Shown: piece by piece, positions 34,713 through 47,959 of the stretch
Position numbering within the stretch: position 1 is the stretch's first letter
Layout: each line of letters begins with the position of its first letter
Source: Mesaphorura yosii
Lineage: Eukaryota > Arthropoda > Collembola > Poduromorpha > Tullbergiidae
Reading direction: 5' to 3'
Length of the DNA stretch: 64,000 bases
Assembly: GCA_009869945.1 (NCBI GenBank)
Contig: WIXG01000118.1
Coordinates: forward strand, 1 to 64,000
The notes under the pieces: model-generated
Told to the model about the DNA's origin: nothing
The model's database searches: none
The model's input: only the letters and a program-made list of their open reading frames with translations
Translations under genes and position numbers: made by a program

Positions 34713-36579
34713 ATGAAATCATCAGCGAGAGCTTCGACGAGTTTTAAGCTCCAATTTTTACCATTAACGGCAACGATTGCTAGTTTAGTGTTGGTTCAAG
34801 TTCAAGCCCAAAGAGCATCAACAGCGAGCCCAACCACTACTTTCAATCCATCGAACGTTGGTGGAACCAGGTTAACTACTCCAGGATCAGGTTCTCCAGC
34901 TGGAAATGGAACTACGTCAGGCAACTACACGGTTGACGCCAGCCTCGTTGTAAATAACATTACGCAACTGCGAGTCCTCGATGAGGATTACCTGAAAGTG
35001 TACCTGCTCCCAACCGAAAAGACGCTCGAGGTCGAGTGCTACTTAAATCTGAGCAGGTGGAAGCAAACTGCTGCTGGCAGAAGCAGTTCCAATGACGATA
35101 AACTGGTATTTCGCTTGGGGTTTGAAAGAGTGGAGGAAGATTCACTGATTGACATCGTCTCAATTGGGCTGGATAATGCGAACGTGGGTGAAAGCCCGAG
35201 AAGCAACTCAGTGTCAAACAGCGGTCTGAAGGTACTAATAATGTCCAGGAACAGTTTGCCCGAAACTACTCTCGGAAACAATTGTTCGGGAACAATTTAC
35301 CAGAAATAATTGTCCAGAAACAATTTACCTGAAACAATTGTCCACGAACAATTTACCTGAAACATTTCTCTCGAGACAATTTCTCCAATTTCCTTATTCT
35401 TTGATTTTTCCTTGATTTAGGACTCTTTTTGGAATCCTGATGCTGGGACCATCACACTGGATGATAAACAAGATTACAAACTGCAGAATTTTAATGCAAA
35501 CGAGAGTAAACAATTCTTTTCAATCAAGTACACAAGGCCCTGGCTAACATGCGATGGTCTAGACACTCAGTTCACGGTAAACGGCACAAAAATTGTGGTT
35601 CTTTTTGTATTACATCGAACACCTATATCATAGATGTAAAGAACTTCCCTTGTGTTGTGATTTTGAGCTTACAGCAGCTACAGTTGTCATTATTTACTAT
35701 AAAGGCATAATTTCCAATTTGAAATTTTACAGCTGGCAGGAATGAAATTATACTGGACAATTACTCGCGAGGAAGGCGAATCCAGCGAAATTGAATATGG
35801 CAATGCTAAAATCAACTCAAGTGGCTCGGGTCACACTCAAGCGGGAAATTCGACTTTGACATCCACTGCTCGCCCGTCAGGGTCCTACCCAACCACACCA
35901 TCAAGATCAGGAGCTGGAATCGGAGTCACTAGATCGTCGTTCAGTTCAACAATATCTCCCGAGGGGGATAAACCTGGATCTTCGAAAGGTAACGCAACGA
36001 AAACGGAAGGAAGGGCCATAACAACTACGACTACAATGAAACCCAAAGTTATTAAAACGTTCAAAGATTACAAATTCTTGGGCCCAGTCACCATCGCCCT
36101 TAGTGATTTGTTTCAGAATTTCACGTACATGCAAGTCAAGGTTAGCCAATGAATTTGCCTTGTCTTGATTCATGTCATGTTTCTCTTGTGAATATTAATT
36201 TTCTAATTCCTCTCTGCAGGGTTGCGGCAGCGTTTTCACTACGATTTATCAATGCACGTTCCCGGATTACAAAGGCAAGGCGTATTTAAGCTCGGAGGGA
36301 AGTCCATTTTTCATCGTGAAAACGATTCATCAACCAAATGCTACTGAAGTTGGAAAATCAATAGAAATCGATGGCGAAGCCTACAAGCCCGAGTTGTGCC
36401 CTAATGAGAGGTTCAGTTTCAAAGGCTGGAACCAAGGTCGCCCTCGAGGGAAAGGCCGCACGGGGGCTTCGACGCAAAAGAAGAACGGCGCGGTCTGCGC
36501 GGTGGAGCACTCGTCTCTGATTATAATTTTAATTCATACTCTTGCCTTTGTCCTTTATTCTCGTCTTTTTCGTCAATAA
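34713..36579 (+). CDS. DOMON-domain-like secreted or surface protein
   Basis: Four exons (34713-35231, 35421-35576, 35733-36140, 36220-36579) give 480 aa, all introns phase 0. There is a signal peptide (ending ASLVLVQVQAQ), then a Ser/Thr/Gly-rich mucin-like stretch. The next region has DOMON features: VFRLGFERVEEDSLIDIVSI, a middle strand block, and FSIKYTRPWLTCDGLDTQF, equivalent to the family's R-P-x-x-T-x-D signature. A second Ser/Thr-rich linker follows, then a cysteine-containing region (GCGSVF, YQCTF, ELCPNERF). The C-terminal hydrophobic tail (SLIIILIHTLAFVLYSRLF) suggests a GPI-attachment signal or a single membrane anchor. DOMON domains bind haem or sugars in other proteins; the ligand here is unknown. 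The stop codon lies inside an AATAAA signal. Confidence 0.6.
35283..35366 (+). repeat. 28-bp tandem repeat in DOMON intron 1
   Basis: Three adjacent copies begin TGTTCGGGAACAATTTACC, TGTCCAGAAACAATTTACC and TGTCCACGAACAATTTACC at 35283, 35311 and 35339. A degenerate copy starts near 35242 and a decayed end runs to about 35386. The array lies wholly inside the 189-base intron. Confidence 0.75.
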
Positions 36580-36580
36580 A
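36575..36580 (+). terminator. Polyadenylation signal overlapping the DOMON stop codon
   Basis: The hexamer AATAAA spans the last codon and TAA stop of the DOMON gene. The converging aminopeptidase gene ends only 57 bases away, and its own AATAAA (minus strand, 36554-36559) lies inside the DOMON coding exon. Confidence 0.6.
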
Positions 36581-36636
36581 ATGTGCACACACACATGATT
36601 CTCATCACCAAAATCGAACGGAGCGCAGCGTTGTTT

Positions 36637-39600
36637 TCATTTCGAGGTCGAGAATGAGATGCTGTTCAGGAATGCTTCAATGCCATCGTAGTATTTGTCC
36701 AGCTTTGCTTTGTTGGTCTCAGCTTGCGCCAAATAAGAGTTTAATGAGGTGATTACGTCAGCCGGAAGGTCCGTGTTGGCGTCGATGTAATTTTGTATCT
36801 AATAAAAGGATTGTACTCATAACATACCAATTTCCAACTTAAGGCTTGAAAAATACCCAGGCTTGGACATTACCTGCTGGATTCTTTCATTCGTGCTGAA
36901 ATATGTGCTTAGAGTTGATACCACACTGCTTATGGCATTTGCATTTATGGTTGCAATGATTTCCGCTTTATGGGTCGTCAGAAACTGGAACGCAAGATTT
37001 CGCCCGACTGAATTCTTCGCCACTTCTTGCAGGAGCGTTGTCCTTTCTGCAGGAGTGAACTCTGAGTCCGGGTCGAGAGCTGATTCAAGCGTCCTACGAA
37101 CAGTGGATTTGTGCAGCGTGCAATTATTTTTGTAATTTATAGCGAGCCACAGGCTTACGCTTGGAGTAATGCCTCCGTATTGTGACAGGCCATCGCATTA
37201 AGAAGTAGTCCTCGTTGTCGGGCGGTAGTCGACTCGTGTCTGAATCGTGCAAGCACAAAGTCTCGAACGTTGTCAGCACCATTGCTGGCTGTCACAGCCG
37301 CGCAGTAGACCACAGCTTGCACGTCGGCAGGGCTCCTGTTGATAGTTTAATGGACATTCAGAAACAAGTAAATTGATGTCATAATGTCTTGATGTATTTT
37401 CTTACGGGTTGTTCTCAGGTGTGGTCATCCATTGAGTGAAGAGCTGAGTTGCACCGGCAGCACACACAGTGGGATCCATGCTGCAAGCCCAGTCTAGGAG
37501 CTGAGCCCTGAGCATTGCAGTGATTGGCCTGTCATCGTCTGGTGGAACTACCTGAACTCTTTGAAGCTGAGGAGTGACTTTGGACAAGACGTAGTCCTAG
37601 AATGGGAATGAGAAAGATTAGAATACAAGAACCAGCTAAGCCAACATCCGTATCATCGTACCTTGAATTGTTGGTAGATCGGAGTATCGCTCAACAGTGC
37701 GTACGGCTCTCTCAACTTGTTGAAGAATGTGGTCCATGTTACCAATTCCTGTTCGTTGTGCATGAAAGTTGTGAGTTCAAGGGCGGCCTGAATTCCAACG
37801 TAACCTGGAGGGCAACGAATAGTATTGAGGAATAAATTCATCGCTGCTGTGACTTGTGGTTTCGAGACGATAGACGAGGACTGAAAGTCAAGATCAGAAT
37901 GATTCACTCACCGTTGAATGCGGATACAAAATAGTCATCAAGAAGTTGACTTCTGCTGCTCACACTGATGACAGCGTGATTTTCATCCAGCTGAGCCTTG
38001 ATAAGTTGACGTAGGTGTTCATCGTACAAGACGCGATAGTAGCCTGGAGACAAATCATTGAATGAATTCTAAACGTCGAATGCCGAATTCCTGAATAAAA
38101 ACTTACTCCTTGCGTCCGGATTGATCACAATCCACTCCGCAGTCGTGGGCACTGGAAGAGACGTGAGTGCCACGTTCTTATGTAGCCAAAATTTTGGCGC
38201 CCAGTTGCTGGAATTGAAGTCAGGGTTTTGCTGGGTCGCGTAAGTGATTGGAACTTCCCAGAGATCAGTCGGCTCCAGATCCAATGTGCCAGCAGGAGGT
38301 GCCCCGTTTGCATAAAATTTTTCCTGGTGTAATAACAAATGATAACTTTAAGAGGTGATGTCAGCCAGTCGCTTGTATGGTGTTTCACAGTACTTGAGAA
38401 ATGAATAAGCGTGTGCTGCTCGCTCTGGAAACTCTGATCAGTGGAAATCCGGTGCGTTCTGTCCACGTCTCCATGATGTCAAAAACGGAGACATTTTCAG
38501 GCAACTTTCCATCCTCGTGGGCTTGATCAGTCAAAATTTCAAACAATTCTGATTGAATCGCGTGACTGAGTGTGCTGTGATTCATATTGAGAATTACAAA
38601 AGATGAGAATTTTTCGCCTGTATGAGCTGAGGTTGTATGTAACAGGAAAATATGATGTATGAGGCGAAGTCTTACAATTTTACTAGAAACTTTCGCAGTG
38701 CGATAATGAGCGTTTCTTCGGACAGAAACCCTTGCATCATTCGGATCAGCGAGGCGCCCTTCTCGTATATGATTCTGGAATTAGAGTTCGGTAGCACGTC
38801 GACGATTGGCCGGTGAAGCGGGTGCGATGCGGGCAGGATATCATTTTCCATTGCCACTTGTATGCAGTCGATTACGTAACGCTTGTCGGCTTCCATGTTC
38901 GGGTCAGTTTCTCTGACTCCAATGAATTGGAGGTATCTTGCAAACCCTTCCTATATCATAAGAGAGATTTGATGGATCCTTGTTGAATTACATGTGGTTT
39001 GTGTGATAAACTGACCTTGAGCCACAGATCATTCCACCAGGTCATTGTAAACAGGTTGCCAAACCATTGATGAGATAATTCATGAGAGATTACGGCAGCC
39101 TGTCTCCATTGTTCGAATTGTGTTGATTCACCTCCCACCCAAAGCATGTACGGAACGCGATAAGTGTTGAGCCCTAGAACAAGCCAAGCCATGCGAGCGA
39201 GAATCTGTAAAATGTGTCACATGCCACCTGCTATGAGCTTTCAGTTTACCCCAATTTTCCATCGCTCCGGCCGCAAACACTTCAACGGCGACTGAGTACA
39301 TTTTGTTCAGGCGGTACGGCGTGTCAAAGTATCTGTCGAAAAACGTCAGGATCTTCGCTTGAATATCTGCGGAATAAACTCCAGCGCCGTCAGTAATTTG
39401 ATTTGGTGGGCCATACGTCTAGAATTGATCCACAGGTAAGATCATGCTGGCGAGAATCTTTCTGACGTGTGCAATTGGACATTGACATTGTCTGCTGACA
39501 TGATGCTGCGTCGAACTTACCTTGACATCGTAATTTGAAAGACCGACAGCTGCCTCCTGGTACCCGAAATCACTTACGATAATTGCAATCAAGTAGGTGG

Positions 39601-40584
39601 GCATGTTTGGCGTAGTTTCGTACTCGTCCCAGACCCAACCATCTCGGCCATCTCTGAGGAGGCAAAACATGAAAGCAAGTTTAGTTTTGTTATTATTTAT
39701 GGAATGAAACTGTGCGTCCTTTTCGTACATTGGGTCGCTTTCCACGTCTTTTTTGTTCGTATTTCCCAGTGTATGATAAGGGCCGGTTGTTTGTCTTCCA
39801 ATGCGGATGTCAAATGTTGCTCGTAGCGCGGGTTCATCAAAGCAGGGGAAGCATCTTCTTGCTCCGGTTGACTCAAATTGAGTGGTAGCAATGTATCTGT
39901 GAACACGGCCGGTAAATGACAAATAGCATTTAAGTGATGATCGTTCATTTCGAAAAGCATTCGCCACTCACCGCCTTGTCCCATCTTCAGCAGTGTACCA
40001 ACTTCTGTACAGACCGCTGTCGTTCTCGTTAATAAGCGACACGAATTTAATTTCTACGTCGTACTCATCTCCGGGGATCAATTCTGTGGCTAAGTTAATT
40101 TTCAACCCACGTGTGGTTTGGTCAAAATCAAAATCGAGCACTAGAATCTCCGCATTGTCCGCAAGTCTCTTCACCTGTAATTAAATTGAATGTCATGCCC
40201 AAACCACTGGAAGGACGGAACAGAACTCTTTCCTCCCTTTTAACTTACCGAAATGTCGCCTTCTTGAATTGTGGTTTCTGGATGTGAATGCAAAACGATG
40301 GCTTGTGAAGCCTCGTCACACTTGACGGTGATAGTGACATTACCAGGTGCAGTAAAATCGTCCGCACCGCCCAAATCGAGTATCGGGATTATATCGAGTT
40401 TATAGTGGATTGGAGTAACTGCCCGTGGAAGACGAAATCTGGCCTCCTGGAAAACACCTGGAACACGGAAGTCTCGGATATGGTCATCTCCAAACCCGAC
40501 TTGTGGTTCCAGGTGCAAAGGCGGAGAACTCAAGACCAGAGCGAAGGAAAGTGAAAGCACGAAAGTCAAAAACAATAAAGCCAT
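36637..40584 (-). CDS. Secreted M1-family aminopeptidase (aminopeptidase N-like)
   Basis: Fifteen exons: 40249-40584, 39972-40174, 39711-39896, 39521-39653, 39250-39418, 39016-39173, 38676-38950, 38394-38574, 38107-38323, 37912-38043, 37662-37852, 37406-37596, 37159-37335, 36874-37093 and 36637-36799 (true end 36798). They encode 976 aa. A signal peptide ([20 protein letters not shown]) comes first. The M1 hallmarks are all present: GAMEN exopeptidase motif at 337-341, zinc motif HELSH at 373-377 with third ligand Glu396 (WLKEGFARY), and catalytic Tyr457 in IIYEKGA. An ERAP1_C-type C-terminal domain follows (WIVINPD...SYYRVLYDE). It removes N-terminal residues from peptides, probably in gut lumen or haemolymph. 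Unlike most insect midgut APNs there is no C-terminal hydrophobic GPI signal, so it should be soluble. The exon 10/11 junction uses a weak acceptor and is the least certain splice. Confidence 0.93.
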
Positions 40585-41127
40585 GATGGCTGCAATAAAA
40601 CAGCTTCAAATGGAATCCGGACTAGGCCAACACAAAGTGCAGACTCCTATTAAAATGGATTTTAAAGTGTTAACATTATTCTGCACTGTGCTCTTATCTG
40701 CTATAAACTACCTATGCTTGTCAACTCGAGGTGTCGGAACATTTACACACATTTAAATGGAAATTAATGAGATATTACTTAATTGCTACTATGCATTGTA
40801 TTTGTTGATCCATCTGCTTATCAGTAGCAGTGACACAACTAAAGGTCAGCATTTAGCTGCTAAACAATAAAAAGAGGAGTTTGTCATCCTTTGAACCGAG
40901 CCGCTTAACAAGAAATCTATCAGTCGCATTCACATTCGTATCTCAGGATGCAAACGCTAAGTAGCTTGGCACTTGAATGGAAATGATGCGATTTGTCGAT
41001 GTTTGATTACGAAATTCCATCACGGTTTTATTCAAGTTGAAACAAAACAAGAACAATTGAATTAACAACATCACGAGACAAAATCTAATAACCAAAGCTC
41101 CTGCATTAAAATCGGGAAAGCCCGTTT
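40585..41127. other. Aminopeptidase upstream region and CUB gene 3' flank
   Basis: Holds the presumed aminopeptidase promoter and the CUB gene 3' UTR. A minus-strand AATAAA at 41027-41032 fits as the CUB polyadenylation signal. I see no other feature. Confidence 0.4.
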
Positions 41128-43074
41128 TTACTGCGTGGACGGAGTACAAGGCTGCTGGATGTAATCTACGGGGCAAATAAAAAAAAGCCAGGTGAGGTAA
41201 TGTAATGTATAACCAGGTAATTACACAAGGCATACTAGTACTATCTCAATACTTACTGAGACAAAAGCCACGATTGCCAAGATCGTTCGTTTCATTTGAG
41301 TCGGTATGCAGTGTGATGCGGAATGGTTTCGAGTAGCCTGCAAATTAACGTTAATTAATCTGAGCATTTTTGAATGTCAATGGCGCCAGTAATGGTAACG
41401 GACACTATGGACTTACTGAATACTGGCATTTGCACTTGCGATGGTTCGCTATTAAACACATCCCCACAAATTCTGTCCTGACACACAGTCCCACCCAGCT
41501 GCGCTACCCGCCCAGAATTTGTCGCGCAGGGAATGGTGATCCAATCCGTCTGACAACTTTGCGAGCTAACTTGAGCTCCGATTGATTGCCCAGCAGTAGC
41601 TTGTCCAGTCAGCGAGAATGCACGCGAGCGCTGATTTTGCTGAAGTTGCTGATTCGATAAGGTTTCTACAAGAAAAATTTGTGTTCGTATAGTTTGAGAG
41701 GACAACACAGCGCAGTTCCTGTTTTGTTACCTGTGTCAGTACACGCTGTGTATCTGATCCCACAAAAATTCCGTTCCATTCGGATGCAAGCTGTGTAATC
41801 CTGATTTGAGAGTTGTTGGCCAGCAGCAAAGTCAAAGTTGTACGAACGAATGACACCGCTGACGCCCTGATGGTATTGGAGGCAGCCTTCGGGTGAGCGA
41901 CTGATGGAATGACATCGAATTTGGGTGATTTTGATTTTCCACGAGCGTGAGTATGTCGGGCCACTTGTGACGACCGAAAGCGTGACGGGGCTATTGTCAT
42001 AACCCGCGACGTCAATGTACACTGTGAAGGAAATGCACACGATGTCCATTTCAAGCTACAAGAATTTACTCTGAGGTCATCTTACTGTGGTTTCCACTGT
42101 TGATTCCGCAAATGATCGGCACAGCTTGTGAGCTACTTCCAGACACAATGAACTGATCATTATTGCAAATTCCATTGGACCCAGGCTGAGCGATGTTGAA
42201 TGAGTCGAAATCCAGTCGAATCTGGCAGATGTCCGGACTCGCTTTATAAACTGTTAGCTGACAGCTTCCGGTTCCGTCAAATGATGTGGGATAGCCACTG
42301 TGAGTGAAGTACGTCGCGTTCTGGCTTGTTGAGGCCCCGCACGACTTAGAAACTAGCCACATGAGAGACGAAGGTTTCGGAAACTGTCTGAACAGTCTGA
42401 GCGTCTACGTTCAGGAATTGGATAGTAACTTACTAATGCAGCACACGCCGTAGCCTTGTGCGCATTTCCCATTTGGTGACCCTCCACGGCGATAGCATTC
42501 ATTGCTTGGGTAACAGGTTCCGTTGTCTCCAGAAGCACTGAGGCACTCCGTATTGTCGAACCTCACAACGGTGAAGAGCGACAAGACTGGAAGCGGATTC
42601 GCAAAACAAAATTCAAGCCAATTAGACAAGCACGAGGACTCCAGGAGAAGAAAAGGACAAATCACGCTTACATCTTCCGTCTCGGTCAGTCACATTCAAA
42701 GGCGGAGCTGGTGGTCCCGGTTTGGCCACAATGGACCCGCTGACGAATCCTTTTCCGTTCGGGACGGCATTGTAATTGTGGTTCCCGCTCGCACTCATTT
42801 TCTTGCGAGAGTGTCGTTCATCTGTGGCGTCCTCGCCAGCTACGAGCCCACTCAGCCACTTGCCAATGAAGGGTATCTGTCTCTTGATACGATGAAGCAA
42901 GCCTGCTTGCTCCTGCACCTGCAGAAGTGGCGAGGGCCCGGGTCTAGGCTCCAGCACTTCAGGACTGTCAATCTGCAGGTCAGGAATATATTCGACATCG
43001 GCTCCAAACGCTGACGAAATGAAAGCCAGCAGCAATGCTGCCAAAATTCCAGACAACAAACTTTCGAACTTCAT
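41128..43074 (-). CDS. Arthropod-type secreted CUB-domain protein
   Basis: Seven exons, every intron phase 1: 42672-43074, 42434-42586, 42086-42352, 41731-42021, 41417-41665, 41257-41337 and 41128-41165, giving 493 aa. A signal peptide (MKFESLLSGILAALLLAFISSAFG) is followed by a linker with basic sites (HRIKR, HSRKK) that could be furin-cleaved. A Cys-rich module with GTCYPSNECYRRGG and GYGVCC comes next, then a CUB-like domain (CQIRLDFDSFNIAQP, CNNDQFIVSG, ICGINSGNHMYID). The final conserved block carries DWITIPCA, CGDVFN, NRGFCL and NYIQQPC. This domain order is a large lineage-expanded family in insects and crustaceans with no settled function. A TATA-like element at 43131-43140 lies 57 bases upstream of the start. 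Confidence 0.85.
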
Positions 43075-43130
43075 GATTACAGTGTCGAGGTTAAAAAGTG
43101 ACTAAACCATTGTCAATTGTTGTGCACGCA

Positions 43131-43140
43131 CTTATAAAAG
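43131..43140 (-). promoter_or_regulatory. TATA box of the CUB-domain gene
   Basis: On the minus strand this reads CTTTTATAAG and lies 57 bases upstream of the ATG at 43074, giving a short 5' UTR of about 25-30 bases. Confidence 0.5.
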
Positions 43141-44339
43141 ATTTGGGTCGAATGTCATCGCCCTGGTGTCGTGTTTCCCTGCGCGTGTTCACCGCAAAAT
43201 AATTTTCGCTCTGAACCCATTTGTGGAGTAATTGCAATTGTTGACTGTCGCTGTCTCTTTCGTTAATTAGAATCTAATTAGCTTCTGTACAACAATCACA
43301 CAAATAGGACCGACGCACACCAACGTTTGTATCCTTTCATGCCAACTGAATTGAGGATTGTGCACAAGTGTCATGAGCTCGACTTTCATTGCAATGCGAT
43401 CGAGAACGCGAGCACCGCAAGCGAACTTCGAATGCTGTAATTTCTCCTAAAAGAGGGACGCTGACTTGAATTCAGACGCAGCGAACTGTTTCAATCACAA
43501 TCGTACGCTTGTTTGCAAATAGACGGAGGGCTAGGCAAGAGAGAGTCATTGTCATAATTCTCCATTGTGTAATTATAGTAATTGAACCGTGGCCTTTAAG
43601 CCAAATGCCAATTTACCACGACACAGGGACAGCGTCTTATTTCTTTACCTTCGCCTTCCACCGTGAATCACGATTCATGCGTACGCGTTTGGCGAATGCG
43701 TGTTCTTGCTAGGTCACAGTCTCTGAATTTGGAATCCCAATTCTCTATGAAAAAGTGCAGATTAATCTGATACTCAAGTGCAGGATGCAATTAATCAATT
43801 TCGATTTGTGATTTGCGAACAACAATGCATTTTCTATTTCTTAGAACGGAACGCGAATGAGAATACGAATGCGTGTGTCTTTGACTTGTGTTGCCAATTT
43901 GTTCGGTTGAAGCAGAGTCTAGACTGCAATTAACCATGGCATTGCACTGCATCGCGGTCACTAAATCCAAGAATCGTGTACATCAACACTAGTTGAAACC
44001 GTAGGTTTGCAATATGTCAGAAGGCGGTAGAGCCTGGTAATGCCTCGCGACATTGAAATCAGGCTATTGGAACTGATGATCGATAAGTTGTTTGTGTAAA
44101 AATGACTAAATTGGTGAGACATGAAATACCGTTTAAACAATTCGAAAAACATCAATACACCTTTACCACTCACGCAAGCTCTGAAAGACCATCCAACATT
44201 ATCTGTGAGATTAAAAGTATGATTTAGTATAAGTTCGGGCTGGTTGGTGGTTAACAAAATTAGTAACATCATCACAGATCATCAGTTAGATAATCTTCAC
44301 ATTTTATACACTTCGTGCCTGGTCCCTGATGCCAATTTT
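43141..44339. other. Intergenic between CUB and lysozyme-like genes
   Basis: Only short ORFs without domains. No repeats or RNA genes recognised. Confidence 0.4.
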
Positions 44340-45680
44340 CTATTTTAGGGGCTTCAGGGCTAAAACATTGTGAACCGTATTCTTCAGCAAAGCTCCCAAT
44401 CCCAGACCGACGGGCTGGGTTGATACGGGAGCGCCTGATTTTGTTTGCTGGGATTGTTGTGCCGTTGGCAGAGCCGGTGGTGGTGTAAATTGTTGCGAGG
44501 GATTAGGTACCAGTAATTTCTGCAGATTCTGCATGATGTCTGCCATTTCCTTTCGGACAAGCTCGAGTTCCCTTGTGGTCGCCTCGAGGTTTGACTCAGT
44601 CTCCTTTAAACGCTGTTCCAGCGATTCAGTACGAGCCTGTTCTTTCTCAATCTGCAGAATGTGACGATAATTTTGGCAATAGTACCAGTGACATGTTTTA
44701 CAATTAAATCATTACATATTCAGTTATCGCTTTTTCAAGGGATAGGACGGTCCTCTCGATTTCGATGACTCGTAACACTGCACCACCAAATTCCAATTCG
44801 ATCTTGTCCAGCTCATCTTGCCGTACCGTTCTGGTACAGCAATCATTTGAGTCATTTGAACTGGAATGTTTCAATTTCAAATTTCTTGGAACTGAACCGA
44901 TCTATGGCGAGAAATGTTCCTTTTATGTAGATTCGGTTGTGCCCAAGAAAATTTTGGGAACAGACCTTCTCTGGCTTATTATTTGACTCTGCAGTCATCA
45001 GATCGTTTGCAGTGTCGCACTCCATGAGATATTTGCTCCACTCTTCGGACTTGCACTTTGTCAAGGTTTCTTTCCAATTTTTAAATCCCGAGAGTGTGTG
45101 AATTTGTTTTGCACACTCGATGTCGTCGGAGATGTCATCGTCGATTAGCTCTGCAAATGATCAAATTGGACTGACGACAGCCACCACCATGCACGGTTTA
45201 GAAAACCTTTTGAAACTTGATGTTACCTTTACAATCTATTCCGCAGTGATTCGTAGTGGACACCATGTTCAGATCGTCGTCATCCGAGTTGCACCAAGAT
45301 TTGCTGTCAATCTTCAAAACCATTTGCCCAAATTATGCTTGCGCTTTACTCACGTAAAATTGACTGAATTTGTACGTTTTACCCCAAACAGTCCACATTT
45401 ATTTGTGCCATTCTTCCGAAACGATGTTGAAAATTCACTTTCTTTCTCCGCAATGCAAACCCCTGCAGTAGTACAAGGCAAGGCCTGATTCATTTGCGAC
45501 CTGTGTCATGGCTTCTATTTACCTCAACTTTTACTTACATTCTTCGACCGGTTCCAGTCTGTACTTGGTTTGGAGAAGATCTGCGAGCTCACATTTTGTA
45601 AACTGTTTCGATTCACTAATCCTGCTATAAATTACTAGAATAGCAATGCAGATTAGCGCCGCACTGTCACGTTTGTACAT
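44340..45680 (-). CDS. C-type-lysozyme-like domain fused to a coiled-coil tail
   Basis: Six exons with matching phases (45539-45680, 45383-45462, 45227-45311, 44966-45150, 44716-44901, 44340-44651) give 329 aa. After a signal peptide comes a lysozyme domain: KQFTKCELADLL, WVCIAEKESEF, CGLFGIDSKSWC, LIDDDISDDIECAK and GFKNWKETLTKC. All eight canonical cysteines are there, plus an extra Cys70. Glu55 matches the catalytic Glu35 of hen lysozyme, but the catalytic Asp52 position is Lys69, so muramidase activity is unlikely. From about residue 190 a coiled coil follows (DKIELEFGGAVLRVIEIERT, EQARTESLEQRLKETE), then a Pro/Gln-rich tail and a hydrophobic GLGLGALL end. The two halves are linked by a phase-0 splice (donor GTCTGT, acceptor CCATAG). 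Reading through instead would stop the protein about 35 residues after the domain, so both forms are possible. Confidence 0.7.
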
Positions 45681-46585
45681 TTCTTATTAGGAACCAGACA
45701 AATTGGGGACGCTTCCAGAAATACAAGAAGATAACTCGCAACTAGTCGAAAATGAACAGGAAGAATTCTTAATTGTCTTGTATTCAAGCTTTAAGATAAT
45801 GCAAGACGACGATGAATAATACAGCTTTAGTAGCTTAATTAATATTCATTCATCATTTACATTTGCATTGTTGGACCTTGATTACAAAATAAGAAACTCA
45901 TCTTCTTTTCATCAAAGCACTTAAATCATTGTCGCTTGTGTCACCTTTCGTGCCATTGTTCATCTAGCATTGACTCATACATCGTGCTTCGTGTAGATTG
46001 CATCGTCCATACTCGATTTTCTTATGCAAATTTTGAGGCCGCGGGTAGCAGGAGAATCAGGACCAGGACTTTGGCACGCGTTTGTATCCAAAAATGGCTA
46101 TTCCAGGTTTAATTCGGAATTTGCATAGAGAATTGTTATATGTTCATGCCATTTCGCAAACAATTTGACGTTTCGACCTCCAACATGCGACTACTGCACG
46201 TGCCGGAGTGTCTGACACAAGAATTCCATGAATTTAGCCGTCAATTCCGTCTAGATATAAATATCTCGTCTATTTAATCATATTTACATGGAACTCAAAG
46301 CCTAACACCAACACCAGCAGCGACCAGCTCCAAAGCATACTTCCTAAAGCCAGTTCATTCCTTGTCAGCGCGTGCCGTCATGTTCAAAAAGAGGTGATGA
46401 CGGCAGCTGTACTCTACTCCTATGGTAACGTGCATTACAGGCACAGCATTGGCATTGGCACAATGCAGAATTTATGAATATTAATTTTAGTCAATCTGTT
46501 AGTAAATCACGCACACTATTTTTAGTTACCACCTCTAAAAGATAAAGTAGCCTAAATCTAAATTAATTTACGAGCAGGTTGTACC
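45681..46585. other. Divergent intergenic region, lysozyme-like / ZnT7
   Basis: Non-coding as far as I can see; it should contain both promoters. No clear TATA box next to either gene. Confidence 0.4.

Positions 46586-47959
<1,374 letters not shown>

Noticed and set aside
38394-38466. Out-of-frame ORF across aminopeptidase exons 8 and 9
   Set aside because: It reads through an intron; spliced exons restore the family pattern ending [10 protein letters not shown].
42523-43014. 163-codon plus-strand ORF over the CUB gene
   Set aside because: Antisense to the signal-peptide exon of a well-supported gene; no start context, signal or homology.
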